In this document: in pieces, positions 18,971-28,300 of the stretch | How positions within the stretch are numbered: position 1 is the first letter of the stretch | Layout of the letters: the number at the start of each line of letters is the position of its first letter | The notes under the pieces: model-generated | The model's input: only the letters and a program-made list of their open reading frames with translations | What the model was told of the DNA's origin: nothing | The model's database searches: none | Position numbers and translations under genes: made by a program | Virus record (IMG/VR): IMGVR_UViG_3300033143_001281 | Coordinates: 16,271 to 80,270 of that record | Strand: one strand, 5' to 3' | Source: a virus | Length of the DNA stretch: 64,000 bases

Positions 18971-21181
18971 ATGATCCCAACAAATTCAAGTATAACCACA
19001 AACGGTTGTGATAATATATCATCCAATTGTGTAATTTGGCAAGGGCCAGATATTGCATGTATAGATTTATGTACTGGTGATACTATAAGCATAGTTACAA
19101 AAAAAATTGCAGATAAGGTTTGTCAAATTATAACTGATGGTGTAACTGCTAATCCGGACTTAACAGGATTAGATTTAAGTTGTCTTAATATTCAAGGTGT
19201 AACACCAACAGAATTGGTTCCTGTTCTTCAGGCAATGGTTACTCAAATATGTGCTAACACAAATAGTAGTGGCGGTGGAGGTCTTGGTCCTTTACCAACT
19301 ATGACATTACCTGCTTGTTTAGTGTATGATGATCCAAGTGGAAACCCAGTAACACAATTACCACTAGATCAATTTGCTACATTAATTGCAAATCAGGTAT
19401 GTACTAATTTAGCAAGTATTACTACTATAAATGCTACTTTAACAAGTTACAATACTAGAATTACAACTTTAGAAAATTGTGTTTTACCTTGTGGTGGTTC
19501 AGTAGCAGAAGTTCAAATAGTACCTACTTGTGTAAGTAATGTAGGTCAATTAACTAATGTATCAGTAGTAGTATTAGCACTTGAAAGTGCGTTTTGTGCA
19601 TTACAAACGGCTGTTGGTTTACCTGGAGCTATATCTTCTGCAATATCTCAAACAGTAATTACAGGATCTTATAATACACTAACAGATAATAGTGTTTCCT
19701 ATGGAAGTATTGTTGGTTGGAATAATAGTCCAAGTACATTGGCAGAAAGCGTTCAAAATGCATGGGTTGTAATTGATGATTTATATAGTGCAGTAGCAGC
19801 TATACAAACAAATTGTTGTCCTGGTGGATGTGACAGTGTAGTTTTTGCATACTCTACATCTACTCAAATTAATACATCAGGTGTAATAACAGGTATTAAT
19901 TTTGATTTTACAGGATCTACTATACCTGCTTCATTTAATGATACATCAGGTTATTCTATTATTACTTTAACAGATGCAAATGGAGCTTCAACAAATACAG
20001 TATTTAGTGTAGCAAGTTTACAAAATAATCCAGCAGGATTATTAGTGTCAACTGGAACTTTAAATACTTTTCAAAATATTCAAGTTTCTTTAAGTTTCTC
20101 AGTTACTGATGGTAGTGATACATGTGAAGCAGCTCAAAATTCTGTGGTTAATGGCGTAATACCTTGTCCAACTATGTTATCATCAGGAATTACTACAACA
20201 GAAGCAACAATATCATTTGGTAATTTATTAGGTACTAGTGCTGTATATACATTAGACTTGTTAGATGTTAGCAATAATGTGGTTGCTACACAAGTATTTA
20301 ATAATCCAGGTGTATCATTAACACATACATTTACAGGATTAACTCCAGGTAGTAATTATACAGCTAGGCTTACTATAGGTATTGGTGGAGCAACTGAGGT
20401 GTGTACTAATACAATTAATTTTACAACAGTTAATGGTGCAGCACCATGTACAGATGGTATGGATGTAGCATTTGTTATTGATTACACTTTCTCTATGGGT
20501 AGTGAAATAAATGCAATTAAAACTGGATTTGCTTCATTAGTAAACACTATTCAAACAAGCTCAGGAGCTAATAACTATAGAATAGGTGTTACTACTGCTG
20601 ATGAATATACAGATCCTACTACTCAACCTACTTATAGTGCATGTGCTGATTATCAAGCATTACCAGCTTCGCAAAGAATTATAAATACAGGAATAGGACA
20701 TACACAAGTTATTACAGCTTGGGAAATGTTCTCAGATAATAATGGTGCAAGTGCTACAACACAAGTTAATTTACTTAATGATGGTGTGGGTGATGGTACA
20801 GGATGTATTCAATTAGGTAATGGTGGTGGTGCTCCTGAACCAACAGATATGGCCATAAATCAAATATTAAATAATGATTTCTTAGGCGCTTGGAGACCAA
20901 ACGTTGCTAAGTATATTATTGTTATAACAGATGAATTGTCAGGTGGTCCAGACGATAGCTTTACTGCAGTAGATTATGCACAAATACAAACGTTTATTAA
21001 TCAAGCATTAGCACAAGGAGTTACAATATTTGTTCTAGGTGAAGGGGTTGATAAAACATTTAATAATGGTGGTACTTTAGTATTCCCATGGAGAGAGTTA
21101 GCAGATCAAACAGGAGGTAGTTGGAATATAAATGAAGATCCATCTACAATAAATGCAGAAATAGTAGCTGGTTGTTCATAA
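18971..21181 (+). CDS. Virion surface protein with FN3 and von Willebrand A domains
   Basis: 736 aa. Residues 1-60 form a Cys-rich N-terminal segment (SNCVIWQGPDIACIDLCTGD) that probably anchors it to the virion. The middle is Ser/Thr/Asn-rich and fibre-like. Residues about 395-485 look like a fibronectin type III domain (TTEATISFGNL, then FTGLTPGSNYTARLTI). Residues about 497-735 are a vWA domain: VAFVIDYTFSMGS carries a metal-site motif (D504, T506, S508; the usual DxSxS with Thr in the second position), followed by IIVITDELSG. vWA domains bind protein or glycan ligands through a metal ion, so receptor binding is likely. No promoter gap separates it from the next gene, which also has an FN3 domain. 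Confidence 0.7.
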   Translation: MIPTNSSITTNGCDNISSNCVIWQGPDIACIDLCTGDTISIVTKKIADKVCQIITDGVTANPDLTGLDLSCLNIQGVTPTELVPVLQAMVTQICANTNSSGGGGLGPLPTMTLPACLVYDDPSGNPVTQLPLDQFATLIANQVCTNLASITTINATLTSYNTRITTLENCVLPCGGSVAEVQIVPTCVSNVGQLTNVSVVVLALESAFCALQTAVGLPGAISSAISQTVITGSYNTLTDNSVSYGSIVGWNNSPSTLAESVQNAWVVIDDLYSAVAAIQTNCCPGGCDSVVFAYSTSTQINTSGVITGINFDFTGSTIPASFNDTSGYSIITLTDANGASTNTVFSVASLQNNPAGLLVSTGTLNTFQNIQVSLSFSVTDGSDTCEAAQNSVVNGVIPCPTMLSSGITTTEATISFGNLLGTSAVYTLDLLDVSNNVVATQVFNNPGVSLTHTFTGLTPGSNYTARLTIGIGGATEVCTNTINFTTVNGAAPCTDGMDVAFVIDYTFSMGSEINAIKTGFASLVNTIQTSSGANNYRIGVTTADEYTDPTTQPTYSACADYQALPASQRIINTGIGHTQVITAWEMFSDNNGASATTQVNLLNDGVGDGTGCIQLGNGGGAPEPTDMAINQILNNDFLGAWRPNVAKYIIVITDELSGGPDDSFTAVDYAQIQTFINQALAQGVTIFVLGEGVDKTFNNGGTLVFPWRELADQTGGSWNINEDPSTINAEIVAGCS

Positions 21182-21198
21182 AATAAAAAAGAATTAAA

Positions 21199-21762
21199 AT
21201 GGCATGTAATTGTACAAAATGTAGTCAAAAGTGTAGCTGTGCTGATACAGCATTAACAAACCCGTGTACTTATACTGATTGTAGTGTGGGTAGCGAAAGA
21301 TGTGATGATGTACAGTGTGCTGCATGTGTAAGCTATTGTGGTACATCTTTTAAGATAGGTGATACTGGTAGTGAAATAGTTATAACTTCTGGTGAAAGAT
21401 TAGATTCTATTATTCAAAAGTTTGCTATGATATTAGCAAATGGTTTGGGTGCTTGTACATCAAGTGATTTACAGCATGATCCATATAATGTTTATGCTGG
21501 TGTTATTACAAGTAGTACAGCAGAAGTAATATGGGATGGATTGTGGAGTTCAAGTACTGGAGTAAATATATATTTAGATACTCAAATAGCTCCTGGAGGA
21601 TGGGTATTACAAAACTCATCACCTATTGCAACTACAATAAATAATTTTCAATTAACTAATTTAACAGCAAGTACTGCATATAAAGTAAAAGTTGTTGATA
21701 ATGGGAATAGTGCGGCATGTAAACCAATAGAGATTTTATTCTCAACATTAGCGGCATCATAA
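21199..21762 (+). CDS. Cys-rich FN3 protein, probable virion surface protein
   Basis: 187 aa. The first 55 residues contain many Cys in CxxC spacing (CNCTKCSQKCSC, CSVGSERCDDVQCAAC), suggesting metal binding or disulfides. A short conserved-looking segment follows (GTSFKIGDTGSEIVITSGERL). Residues about 98-187 are FN3-like (STAEVIWDGLW, then LTNLTASTAYKVKVVDNG). It is co-transcribed with the vWA/FN3 protein 17 bases upstream and may assemble with it. It is probably exposed on the virion. Confidence 0.55.
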   Translation: MACNCTKCSQKCSCADTALTNPCTYTDCSVGSERCDDVQCAACVSYCGTSFKIGDTGSEIVITSGERLDSIIQKFAMILANGLGACTSSDLQHDPYNVYAGVITSSTAEVIWDGLWSSSTGVNIYLDTQIAPGGWVLQNSSPIATTINNFQLTNLTASTAYKVKVVDNGNSAACKPIEILFSTLAAS

Positions 21763-21796
21763 AAAAAAACAACAAGTGGTGGTTTGTTGGTTTTTC
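21762..21796 (+). terminator. Weak hairpin with T run after FN3 gene
   Basis: CAACAA (21770-21775) and TTGTTG (21784-21789) form a 6-bp stem, flanked by A9 on the left and T5 on the right, right after the stop codon. Confidence 0.5.
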
Positions 21797-21811
21797 TACT
21801 ACAAACGTTGG

Positions 21812-21843
21812 GAGAGACTGGGGTGACTCAGTCTCTTTTTTTT
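21812..21843 (+). terminator. Intrinsic terminator
   Basis: GAGACTG (21814-21820) and CAGTCTC (21829-21835) form a perfect 7-bp stem followed by T8. It is the second hairpin in this gap and the stronger one. Confidence 0.85.
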
Positions 21844-21893
21844 ACAATTAAATAAAAATGCTTATTTTTACATAAATCCTAATTAAAACTTTT

Positions 21894-23114
21894 ATGTCAA
21901 ATTATTTAAAACAAAGAATCATTGAAAGCCTCAAATGGAAAAAACATCCCTCATATTGTGCAGATAAATTAAATATTACAGAATCACAATATACCAAATT
22001 AAAGAAGCAAATATTACAAGAAAGAAAGAAGGATAAAAAGAAAGATAAATTTTTTAGTAAAGCTGCAGATAATGCTCAATTAGTTGAATCAATAGATTTA
22101 GAAAAAGGTGAAGGTAAAATATCTGGTACATTTGATCATGAACCTAAAAGTGCTGAAGAAATTATTAAACTACTTAAGATAGATACAAACAAATGGAAGC
22201 TATCACAATATTGGAATAAACAAATGGGTGATCACTGGAGAGTTTCTGCATTAATTAGTCAGATAAAAAATCCAGATGAAAAACATTTTGAAGAGCTTCT
22301 TAAAAATTGGAAACCTCAGCAATATAAATTACCAAAAACTAAACTAAATAAAAAAGGAGAAAAAGTTTGTGGTGTTATGTCATTACAAGATATTCATTTT
22401 GGTAAACAAGGAAATGAAACTATTGATAAAGATTTTGAGGAAACCATTATTAATTTATTAGAAAGAGCTACACCAGCACATAATATTGAAAAGATGTATT
22501 TTGTTGTAGGAGGTGATCTAATCAACATGGATACATTTGAGGGTACAACTACAAGTGGCACAGGATTAGATAATTGTATGACAGCTACAGATGCGTATAT
22601 ACAAGCATTTAATGCCATGCATTGGGCTATTGGTTATATAAAAGCTTTCTGTAAAGAACTAGTTATAGTTTATGTACCTGGTAATCATGATAGACTTTCT
22701 TCATTTCATTTAGTTCATGCTCTATCACAATCTATAAATAGTACTGAAATTACTTGGGATATTAAATATGAAGAAAGAAAAGTTCATGTGTGGTATAATA
22801 ATTTTAATGCATTTGAACATGGTGATAAAAGAAGTAAAAATAATCCATTAATATATGCATCCGAGTATCCTAAAGAATGGGGTCAGACAGTTAATAGAAC
22901 TTTATTCAAAGGTCATATTCATACAGACAGAAAAGTAGAATACATGACATCTAATGAGACAGCAGGTTTTATAGAAAAGACATTACCTAGTCTAGGTAAA
23001 ACAGATTATTACCACTATTCTAATAAGTATGTGGGTAACAGAAGAACAGGTAAATTAGAATTACAGCATCCAACTTTAGGTAATATAGCTGAATTTGCAC
23101 ATCAAGTATTATAA
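21894..23114 (+). CDS. Calcineurin-like metallophosphoesterase
   Basis: 406 aa. It shows the full set of metal-ligand motifs of the family in order: DIH (D166, H168), GGDLIN (D208), GNHD (N264, H265, D266), FEHGD (H309) and GHIHT (H341, H343). The first 60 residues look like a helix-turn-helix-type segment (YCADKLNITESQYTKLKKQI) with a following Lys-rich coil, so it may bind DNA. The substrate is not visible from sequence; phage members are often Mre11/SbcD-like nucleases or phosphodiesterases. It is unusual as an enzyme inside a structural block. It is flanked by terminators, so it is probably its own transcription unit. Confidence 0.85.
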   Translation: MSNYLKQRIIESLKWKKHPSYCADKLNITESQYTKLKKQILQERKKDKKKDKFFSKAADNAQLVESIDLEKGEGKISGTFDHEPKSAEEIIKLLKIDTNKWKLSQYWNKQMGDHWRVSALISQIKNPDEKHFEELLKNWKPQQYKLPKTKLNKKGEKVCGVMSLQDIHFGKQGNETIDKDFEETIINLLERATPAHNIEKMYFVVGGDLINMDTFEGTTTSGTGLDNCMTATDAYIQAFNAMHWAIGYIKAFCKELVIVYVPGNHDRLSSFHLVHALSQSINSTEITWDIKYEERKVHVWYNNFNAFEHGDKRSKNNPLIYASEYPKEWGQTVNRTLFKGHIHTDRKVEYMTSNETAGFIEKTLPSLGKTDYYHYSNKYVGNRRTGKLELQHPTLGNIAEFAHQVL

Positions 23115-23117
23115 AGA

Positions 23118-23151
23118 CTCCTGTTAAATTTCATTTAATGGGGTTTTTTTT
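23118..23151 (+). terminator. Intrinsic terminator
   Basis: CTCCTGTTAAAT pairs with ATTTAATGGGG (TTAAAT/ATTTAA core, with G-T wobbles and C-G pairs beyond) across a TTC loop, followed by T8, directly after the phosphoesterase gene. Confidence 0.7.
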
Positions 23152-23169
23152 GTAAATTATAAATGTAAC
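23144..23169 (+). promoter_or_regulatory. Putative late promoter motif
   Basis: T8 then GTAAATTAT (23152-23160), four bases, then GTAAC (23165-23169). The ATG at 23173 would leave a leader of only a few bases. The T run overlaps the terminator, so the two elements share sequence. Confidence 0.5.
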
Positions 23170-23172
23170 CAT

Positions 23173-23739
23173 ATGATTAATAATTTTAGAAAGCCTGATC
23201 TAAAAGCACCTAGATATAGAGAAAAGAGATTGGGGTTATTAAACGAGGAAACAATAAGAGAGTTCAAAGATAAAAAACCTATGTACTCTCAAATAGATAA
23301 TGTTAAATTAAAAAAGATTATAAAACTATATAATGTAAAACTTTGGAATGCAGTTATAAACAATAGAGATGGTGTAGAATTACCTGATTCATTAGGTTTC
23401 TTATTTATTGGAACGTGTAAGCCTTCTAAAACAGTTAATACTAATTATGCTTTATCTAAAGAATATGGCAAGGTTTTACAAAATAAAAACTGGGAAACTG
23501 ATGGTAATTTGGGTAAAATATTTTATACAAATTATTCAACTAAATATAGATTTAAAAATAGAGAGTTGTGGAGGTTTGTTGCATGTAGAGAGTTTAAAAG
23601 AGCTGTAGCTAAAAGCTATCCTAATAATTGGACCAGATATGTAGTTATGAAGAATAAATATAGAGTAGCTCATTTATATGATGAGAACTCAGATGAAACC
23701 AACAAAGCATTAAAGTATTATAATGAATTTGAAAAATAA
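23173..23739 (+). CDS. Conserved hypothetical protein of crAss-like type
   Basis: 188 aa, basic and aromatic. The core (LYNVKLWNAVINNRDGVELP, then LGFLFIGTC, LGKIFYTNYSTKYRFKNREL) matches a family that I believe recurs near the ring/muzzle genes of crAss-like phages, but I know no function for it. It has no metal-binding Cys/His set and no signal peptide. Its position 6 bases upstream of a ring-like protein suggests a late structural or assembly role. Confidence 0.5.
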   Translation: MINNFRKPDLKAPRYREKRLGLLNEETIREFKDKKPMYSQIDNVKLKKIIKLYNVKLWNAVINNRDGVELPDSLGFLFIGTCKPSKTVNTNYALSKEYGKVLQNKNWETDGNLGKIFYTNYSTKYRFKNRELWRFVACREFKRAVAKSYPNNWTRYVVMKNKYRVAHLYDENSDETNKALKYYNEFEK

Positions 23740-23744
23740 AAAGA

Positions 23745-24416
23745 ATGGCAACAATAGCAGAAACAATATCTAGAATTAGGGGTCAAGTCAAAGCTGAAGT
23801 TCAAGATGCTTTTGTTACTGATAGATATATTTATAGTCTTATTGAAAAATATGCTCAGTTCTTAATGAGAAGGCAAGACTATGCAAACAAACTTATAAAA
23901 TTTAATTCAGTTTGGAAAACATTACCATATGTAGAATTGATTGAGGTAGATAAAGTAGAAGCACATTGTGCTGGAATACAAAGTGGTTGTACAATAAAAC
24001 GTACAAAAAATAAACTTCCATCAATGTTTGAAGGATATTGGGGACCTCTTATACGAACCATAAGTTCTATTGATGGATCACAAGAGTTACAAGCAACTCA
24101 ACCAGGAACTTATACCTCTATGACTAAAACTACTACTTTTAAATATAATAGATCATTATATTTTTGGTGGCTTGATGGTTATATATATTGCCCAAACATA
24201 GAATGGGATGCTATTAAAGTTGAAGGTGTATTTGATTCTGATATTACTAAATGGGATTGTGATATAGAAAATGACTGCACACCTAGATATGATCAACAAA
24301 TATTTATACCAGAGGCTTTGTTTGCAGAAATAGAAAGTCAAGTTGTTGCAGCAATGACAAATACAATGCAAATCCCTTCAGAAGATTCTGATAACAAAAG
24401 AAACATAAATAGATAA
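23745..24416 (+). CDS. Putative ring/tail structural protein, crAss-like
   Basis: 223 aa. N-terminal helices (IAETISRIRGQVKAEVQDAF, SLIEKYAQFLMRRQDY) are followed by a beta-rich middle and a C-terminal helix (FAEIESQVVAAMTNTMQIP). It is one of two short genes just before the muzzle gene. In phicrAss001 the corresponding position is taken by the proteins that form rings between portal and muzzle. The assignment is by gene order and general resemblance. Confidence 0.55.
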   Translation: MATIAETISRIRGQVKAEVQDAFVTDRYIYSLIEKYAQFLMRRQDYANKLIKFNSVWKTLPYVELIEVDKVEAHCAGIQSGCTIKRTKNKLPSMFEGYWGPLIRTISSIDGSQELQATQPGTYTSMTKTTTFKYNRSLYFWWLDGYIYCPNIEWDAIKVEGVFDSDITKWDCDIENDCTPRYDQQIFIPEALFAEIESQVVAAMTNTMQIPSEDSDNKRNINR

Positions 24417-24418
24417 TA

Positions 24419-25357
24419 ATGGGAGTATCACATAAATATAGAACGTTTAGTCAATTAATGGAAGATGTATCTATTGATTTTTCTACATATGCATTAGAAG
24501 GTATGATAGAACCTCAACAGCTAATAAAAGTTGCACAAAGGGTAAACTATGATTTAGGTTTAAAAATACATAGAACTAAGCAAGTAATAATTGATATTGA
24601 ACATGGTAAAGGACAATTACCTGTAGATTTTAAATATATTAATTATGCATTTAGATGTGGTAATTATAAAATAAACACAACAATGCCGTCAGGTACACAC
24701 GTTGAAACATTTAATGATGTTCCATATGTACCTGCACCAGGTGAGAAAGCTCCGTGCAATACAGATCCTACATGTAAAGATGTATGTGTAATTAAAACAT
24801 GTGATGATGAAAAAAGTTATCAATTAGTTCAAAGAGTTGGACCAGATCAGTATAGATGCTTTGATAGTTGGACACAACTTAGAATTCAAGATGTTAATGA
24901 TGCTGTATGTTATTGTCCAACATTAGGAGCACAAGCATTAGATATTGCTGAAGTAAAAGATGGATGGCTTATTACAACTTTTAAAACAGGTAAAGTTTAT
25001 TTGAGTTATCAAGGAGCTATGGAAGATACTTTTGGTGATTTACTGGTATTAGATCATCCATACTGTAATGAATATTATGAGTATGCCATAAAACAAAGAA
25101 TACTTGAGAATATGGTTTGGCAAGGAGAAAATGTATCTAATCAATTAGGATTAGTAGAACAAAGGTTAAGAGCTGCAAGAAATAATGCATTAGGTTTTGT
25201 TAATACTCCTGATTTCAAAGATATGTGGAAAGTCTTTACAATGAATAGAAGAGCACAGTATCATAATTATTATAATATGTTTTTGAGTTATGCTCCTATA
25301 AATCCAAGAGTTGTTTCTGCACCAAATGTTTCATCAAGCGGTAGCACAACAGTTTGA
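24419..25357 (+). CDS. Putative ring/tail structural protein, crAss-like
   Basis: 312 aa. The N-terminal segment (FSQLMEDVSIDFSTYALEGM, then QQLIKVAQRVNYDLGLKIHRT) and the C-terminal helical part (YEYAIKQRILENMVWQGENV) are typical of crAss-like tail proteins. A Cys-rich loop (CNTDPTCKDVCVIKTCDDEK) lies in the middle. It starts 2 bases after the previous stop (taataATG) and is the only intact-frame gene here ending in TGA. It is likely part of the ring stack joining portal to muzzle. Confidence 0.6.
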   Translation: MGVSHKYRTFSQLMEDVSIDFSTYALEGMIEPQQLIKVAQRVNYDLGLKIHRTKQVIIDIEHGKGQLPVDFKYINYAFRCGNYKINTTMPSGTHVETFNDVPYVPAPGEKAPCNTDPTCKDVCVIKTCDDEKSYQLVQRVGPDQYRCFDSWTQLRIQDVNDAVCYCPTLGAQALDIAEVKDGWLITTFKTGKVYLSYQGAMEDTFGDLLVLDHPYCNEYYEYAIKQRILENMVWQGENVSNQLGLVEQRLRAARNNALGFVNTPDFKDMWKVFTMNRRAQYHNYYNMFLSYAPINPRVVSAPNVSSSGSTTV

Positions 25358-25375
25358 AAATAGAAGTAATATATT

Positions 25376-28300
25376 ATGGCAAAAAAAAGATCATCTTCTT
25401 CAAATAACAGGCAGAGGCAATCTAGAACAAGTTCATCTGTGCAAACAAATTCATTCACTAAAGGAATGAACAAAGACATTGCACCTTCTTTGGAAAATAA
25501 CCAAAGTTGGTGGCATGCACGTAATGCTGCAAATAATTCAGAAGATGGTGATGTGGGTGTTATTGGTAATGAGCCAGCTAATTTAGCTTGTGGTGTTATA
25601 CCATATACAATCATTGGTGCTGTTCATAGATATGGGGATGAGTGGATAGTATATTCTACAGATGATATTAATTCTGAAATAGGAAAATTTGATGACAGTG
25701 AATGTAAATATGAAACACTTGTTAATGATCCTTGTTTAAACTTTAATAGAAAATATTTAATTACAGGTGCAGCAAAAGAAAATTTTGATTGTACATGGCA
25801 AGTCTATTGGGATGATGGTAATAATCCATCAAGAACATTAAATATTGATGACATACCTTGGAAAAAAGTTCAAGTCACAGGTCCAGATATAGATGGTAGT
25901 GATTGTGTTACTTATGAAGTTATTGAGCCAAAAAGATTAGACTGTGAACAAATAAGATTAGCGCCTTTAGTTGATACACCTTGTATTGTTTTAAGCAATT
26001 CAACTGACTCAGGTATGATACGCAATGGTGCTTATCAAGTGTTTGTTGCATATGTAGAAAATGAAGTAAGAGTAACTGATTATATTGGTATTTCAAATAT
26101 TCAGACTATATGGAGTCATGAGGGAAGTAATGGTTCTTTAAATATAAGTTTATCTAATTTAGATAAAGATTATGAATATTATGAAGTAGTACTGCTTAGA
26201 AGAAACCAAGGTCAAACTTCTGCTAAAAGAATTGGTTTTTATAGTGTCCAGCAAAGTGATATAAATATAGATTATATAGATGAATCATTACCAGCAGTAT
26301 CTTTAGAAACAATTCCTTTGCGTAGTCCAGCCTATGAAAAATCTGAATCAATGTTTGTTGTAAATGATTGGCTGATAAGACAAGGCCCAACAGAACAATT
26401 TGATTTTAATTATCAACCAGATGCAAACAACATTCAAGTAGAATGGGTTGCTAATGCAGAAAATACTAACTTTTACTATAAAGGCGGTAATAAATATAAT
26501 TTTTTAAGAGATGAGCAATATGCTTTCTTTATAAGATGGATATATAATACAGGAGAAAGATCTTCTTCATATCATATACCTGGTAGAGCACCAGAATCTT
26601 ATACTACTCCCAGCGGTTTAGTATATCAAGAAGATGAGATAATTTATGGAGATAATGTTTTAGATACTGTAAGTGGAGATAAACTATTTAAAGTATATAA
26701 TACAGCTTCAGTTACTTCATTAGTTACTGAAGAGTTAGATGATGGTACTGTTGTTTATGCAAGAGGAAAAATGGGATATTGGGAATCTACGGAAAGATAT
26801 CCTATGAAGCCTGATATTTGGGGTGACTTATGTGGTAAGCCCATAAGACATCACAAAATGCCATCAGAAGAAACATCTAATGCATTAGCACTAACAAACA
26901 CAAGTGGTGATTTAATAAATATATTGGGTGTTCAATTTTCTAATATTGCAAGACCCAAATATAATGATGGTACATTTATACCAAATGTAGTAGGATATGA
27001 GATACTAAGAGGTTCTAGATTAGGTGCAAAATCTATACTTGCAAAAGGATTATTTAGAAACATGCGTAAGTATACTGTTCCTAATCCGGAAGATTTAATT
27101 GGAAATAATGTTCAAGGCTTATATGTAAATTATCCTTATAATGATCTTAGACCAGATATTTATTTTCACACAGGTGGATCAGGTAGTTTAAAAAGAACAG
27201 ATGGTTGTGATTCATTTGATGGTTCTATGACATCTTATCAAGCATTAGGTGATGAACCTGATATAGGTGGTGAGCCGGCAGGTTATTCAAGAAAAGTTTT
27301 TAGTTTTTCTTCTCCTGATTTAATGTTTACAAAGCCATTTTTAAATGCTTATGAAACTCGTATATATGGGCAGCTAAGTGGTAATGCAACTGGTAGATTT
27401 AAACAATCAGAAGACCATCCTCAGTTTAAGTTATTAAGAGGTGGTGCTGCATTAGTAGCATCTATTATAGGTTTTGGATATGCAATTCATCAGATTAGAG
27501 GTACAGAAGGTAGAAGAATGAATTCTACTGGAGGTAATATGACAAGTATTTCAGGTAAAGGAGAAGAAATAAAAGGTACAGAGCAAAGGGGTAACAATGG
27601 ATTTGTTACGTTAACTGTACCACCTGGTGTTGCTACGGTAAATTGGAGTCCAAGAAGTGGAGGAGTAATTTCTGGTGGTGATTGGGAAATACAAGATCCT
27701 GCTAAGCTAACTACATATCAAACAGCTGCTACTGCAGCAGTTGGTGCTTCTTCAGGCTCATCATTAGCATTATCTTTATTAATGGAAAGTTTAGCTGGTA
27801 TAGGAGATTTATATACTGGTGGATTAGTTACTGAGATTCAAGAAGGCGCTCAAATCACACAAAATGCTGGTCATGCAAGTGTGTTGGGTGTCAATTCAGG
27901 AATACAAACAAATACAAGAACAAAAGATACAAGTACATCTAATATTCCACAAATATTTAGAACAATTACTGGTTTATTAAGTACTCAAACAAATCTTGCT
28001 ATAGGAGGTAATGAAATTATTGAACTTCTATATAATTTAGCAGATGAATCTTCTTTTGCATACAAGTACAATTCAGAAGGTTTTTTCTTTGATTTCTCAA
28101 ATCAAACAAATGGTTTATGGAGAATAAAAAATACTGATTCAAATTATATTGGTCAATCATTTCAAACATTTAATCAAGGTGAATATAAAATAAATAATTT
28201 ATATAGACCTAGTACAGTTGCTGTAGCTTTAGATAAAGAATTAACTGATCCAGCTACAGTTGATACATCTAGATTTTCTATAGGTGGTGAACTGAATTTA

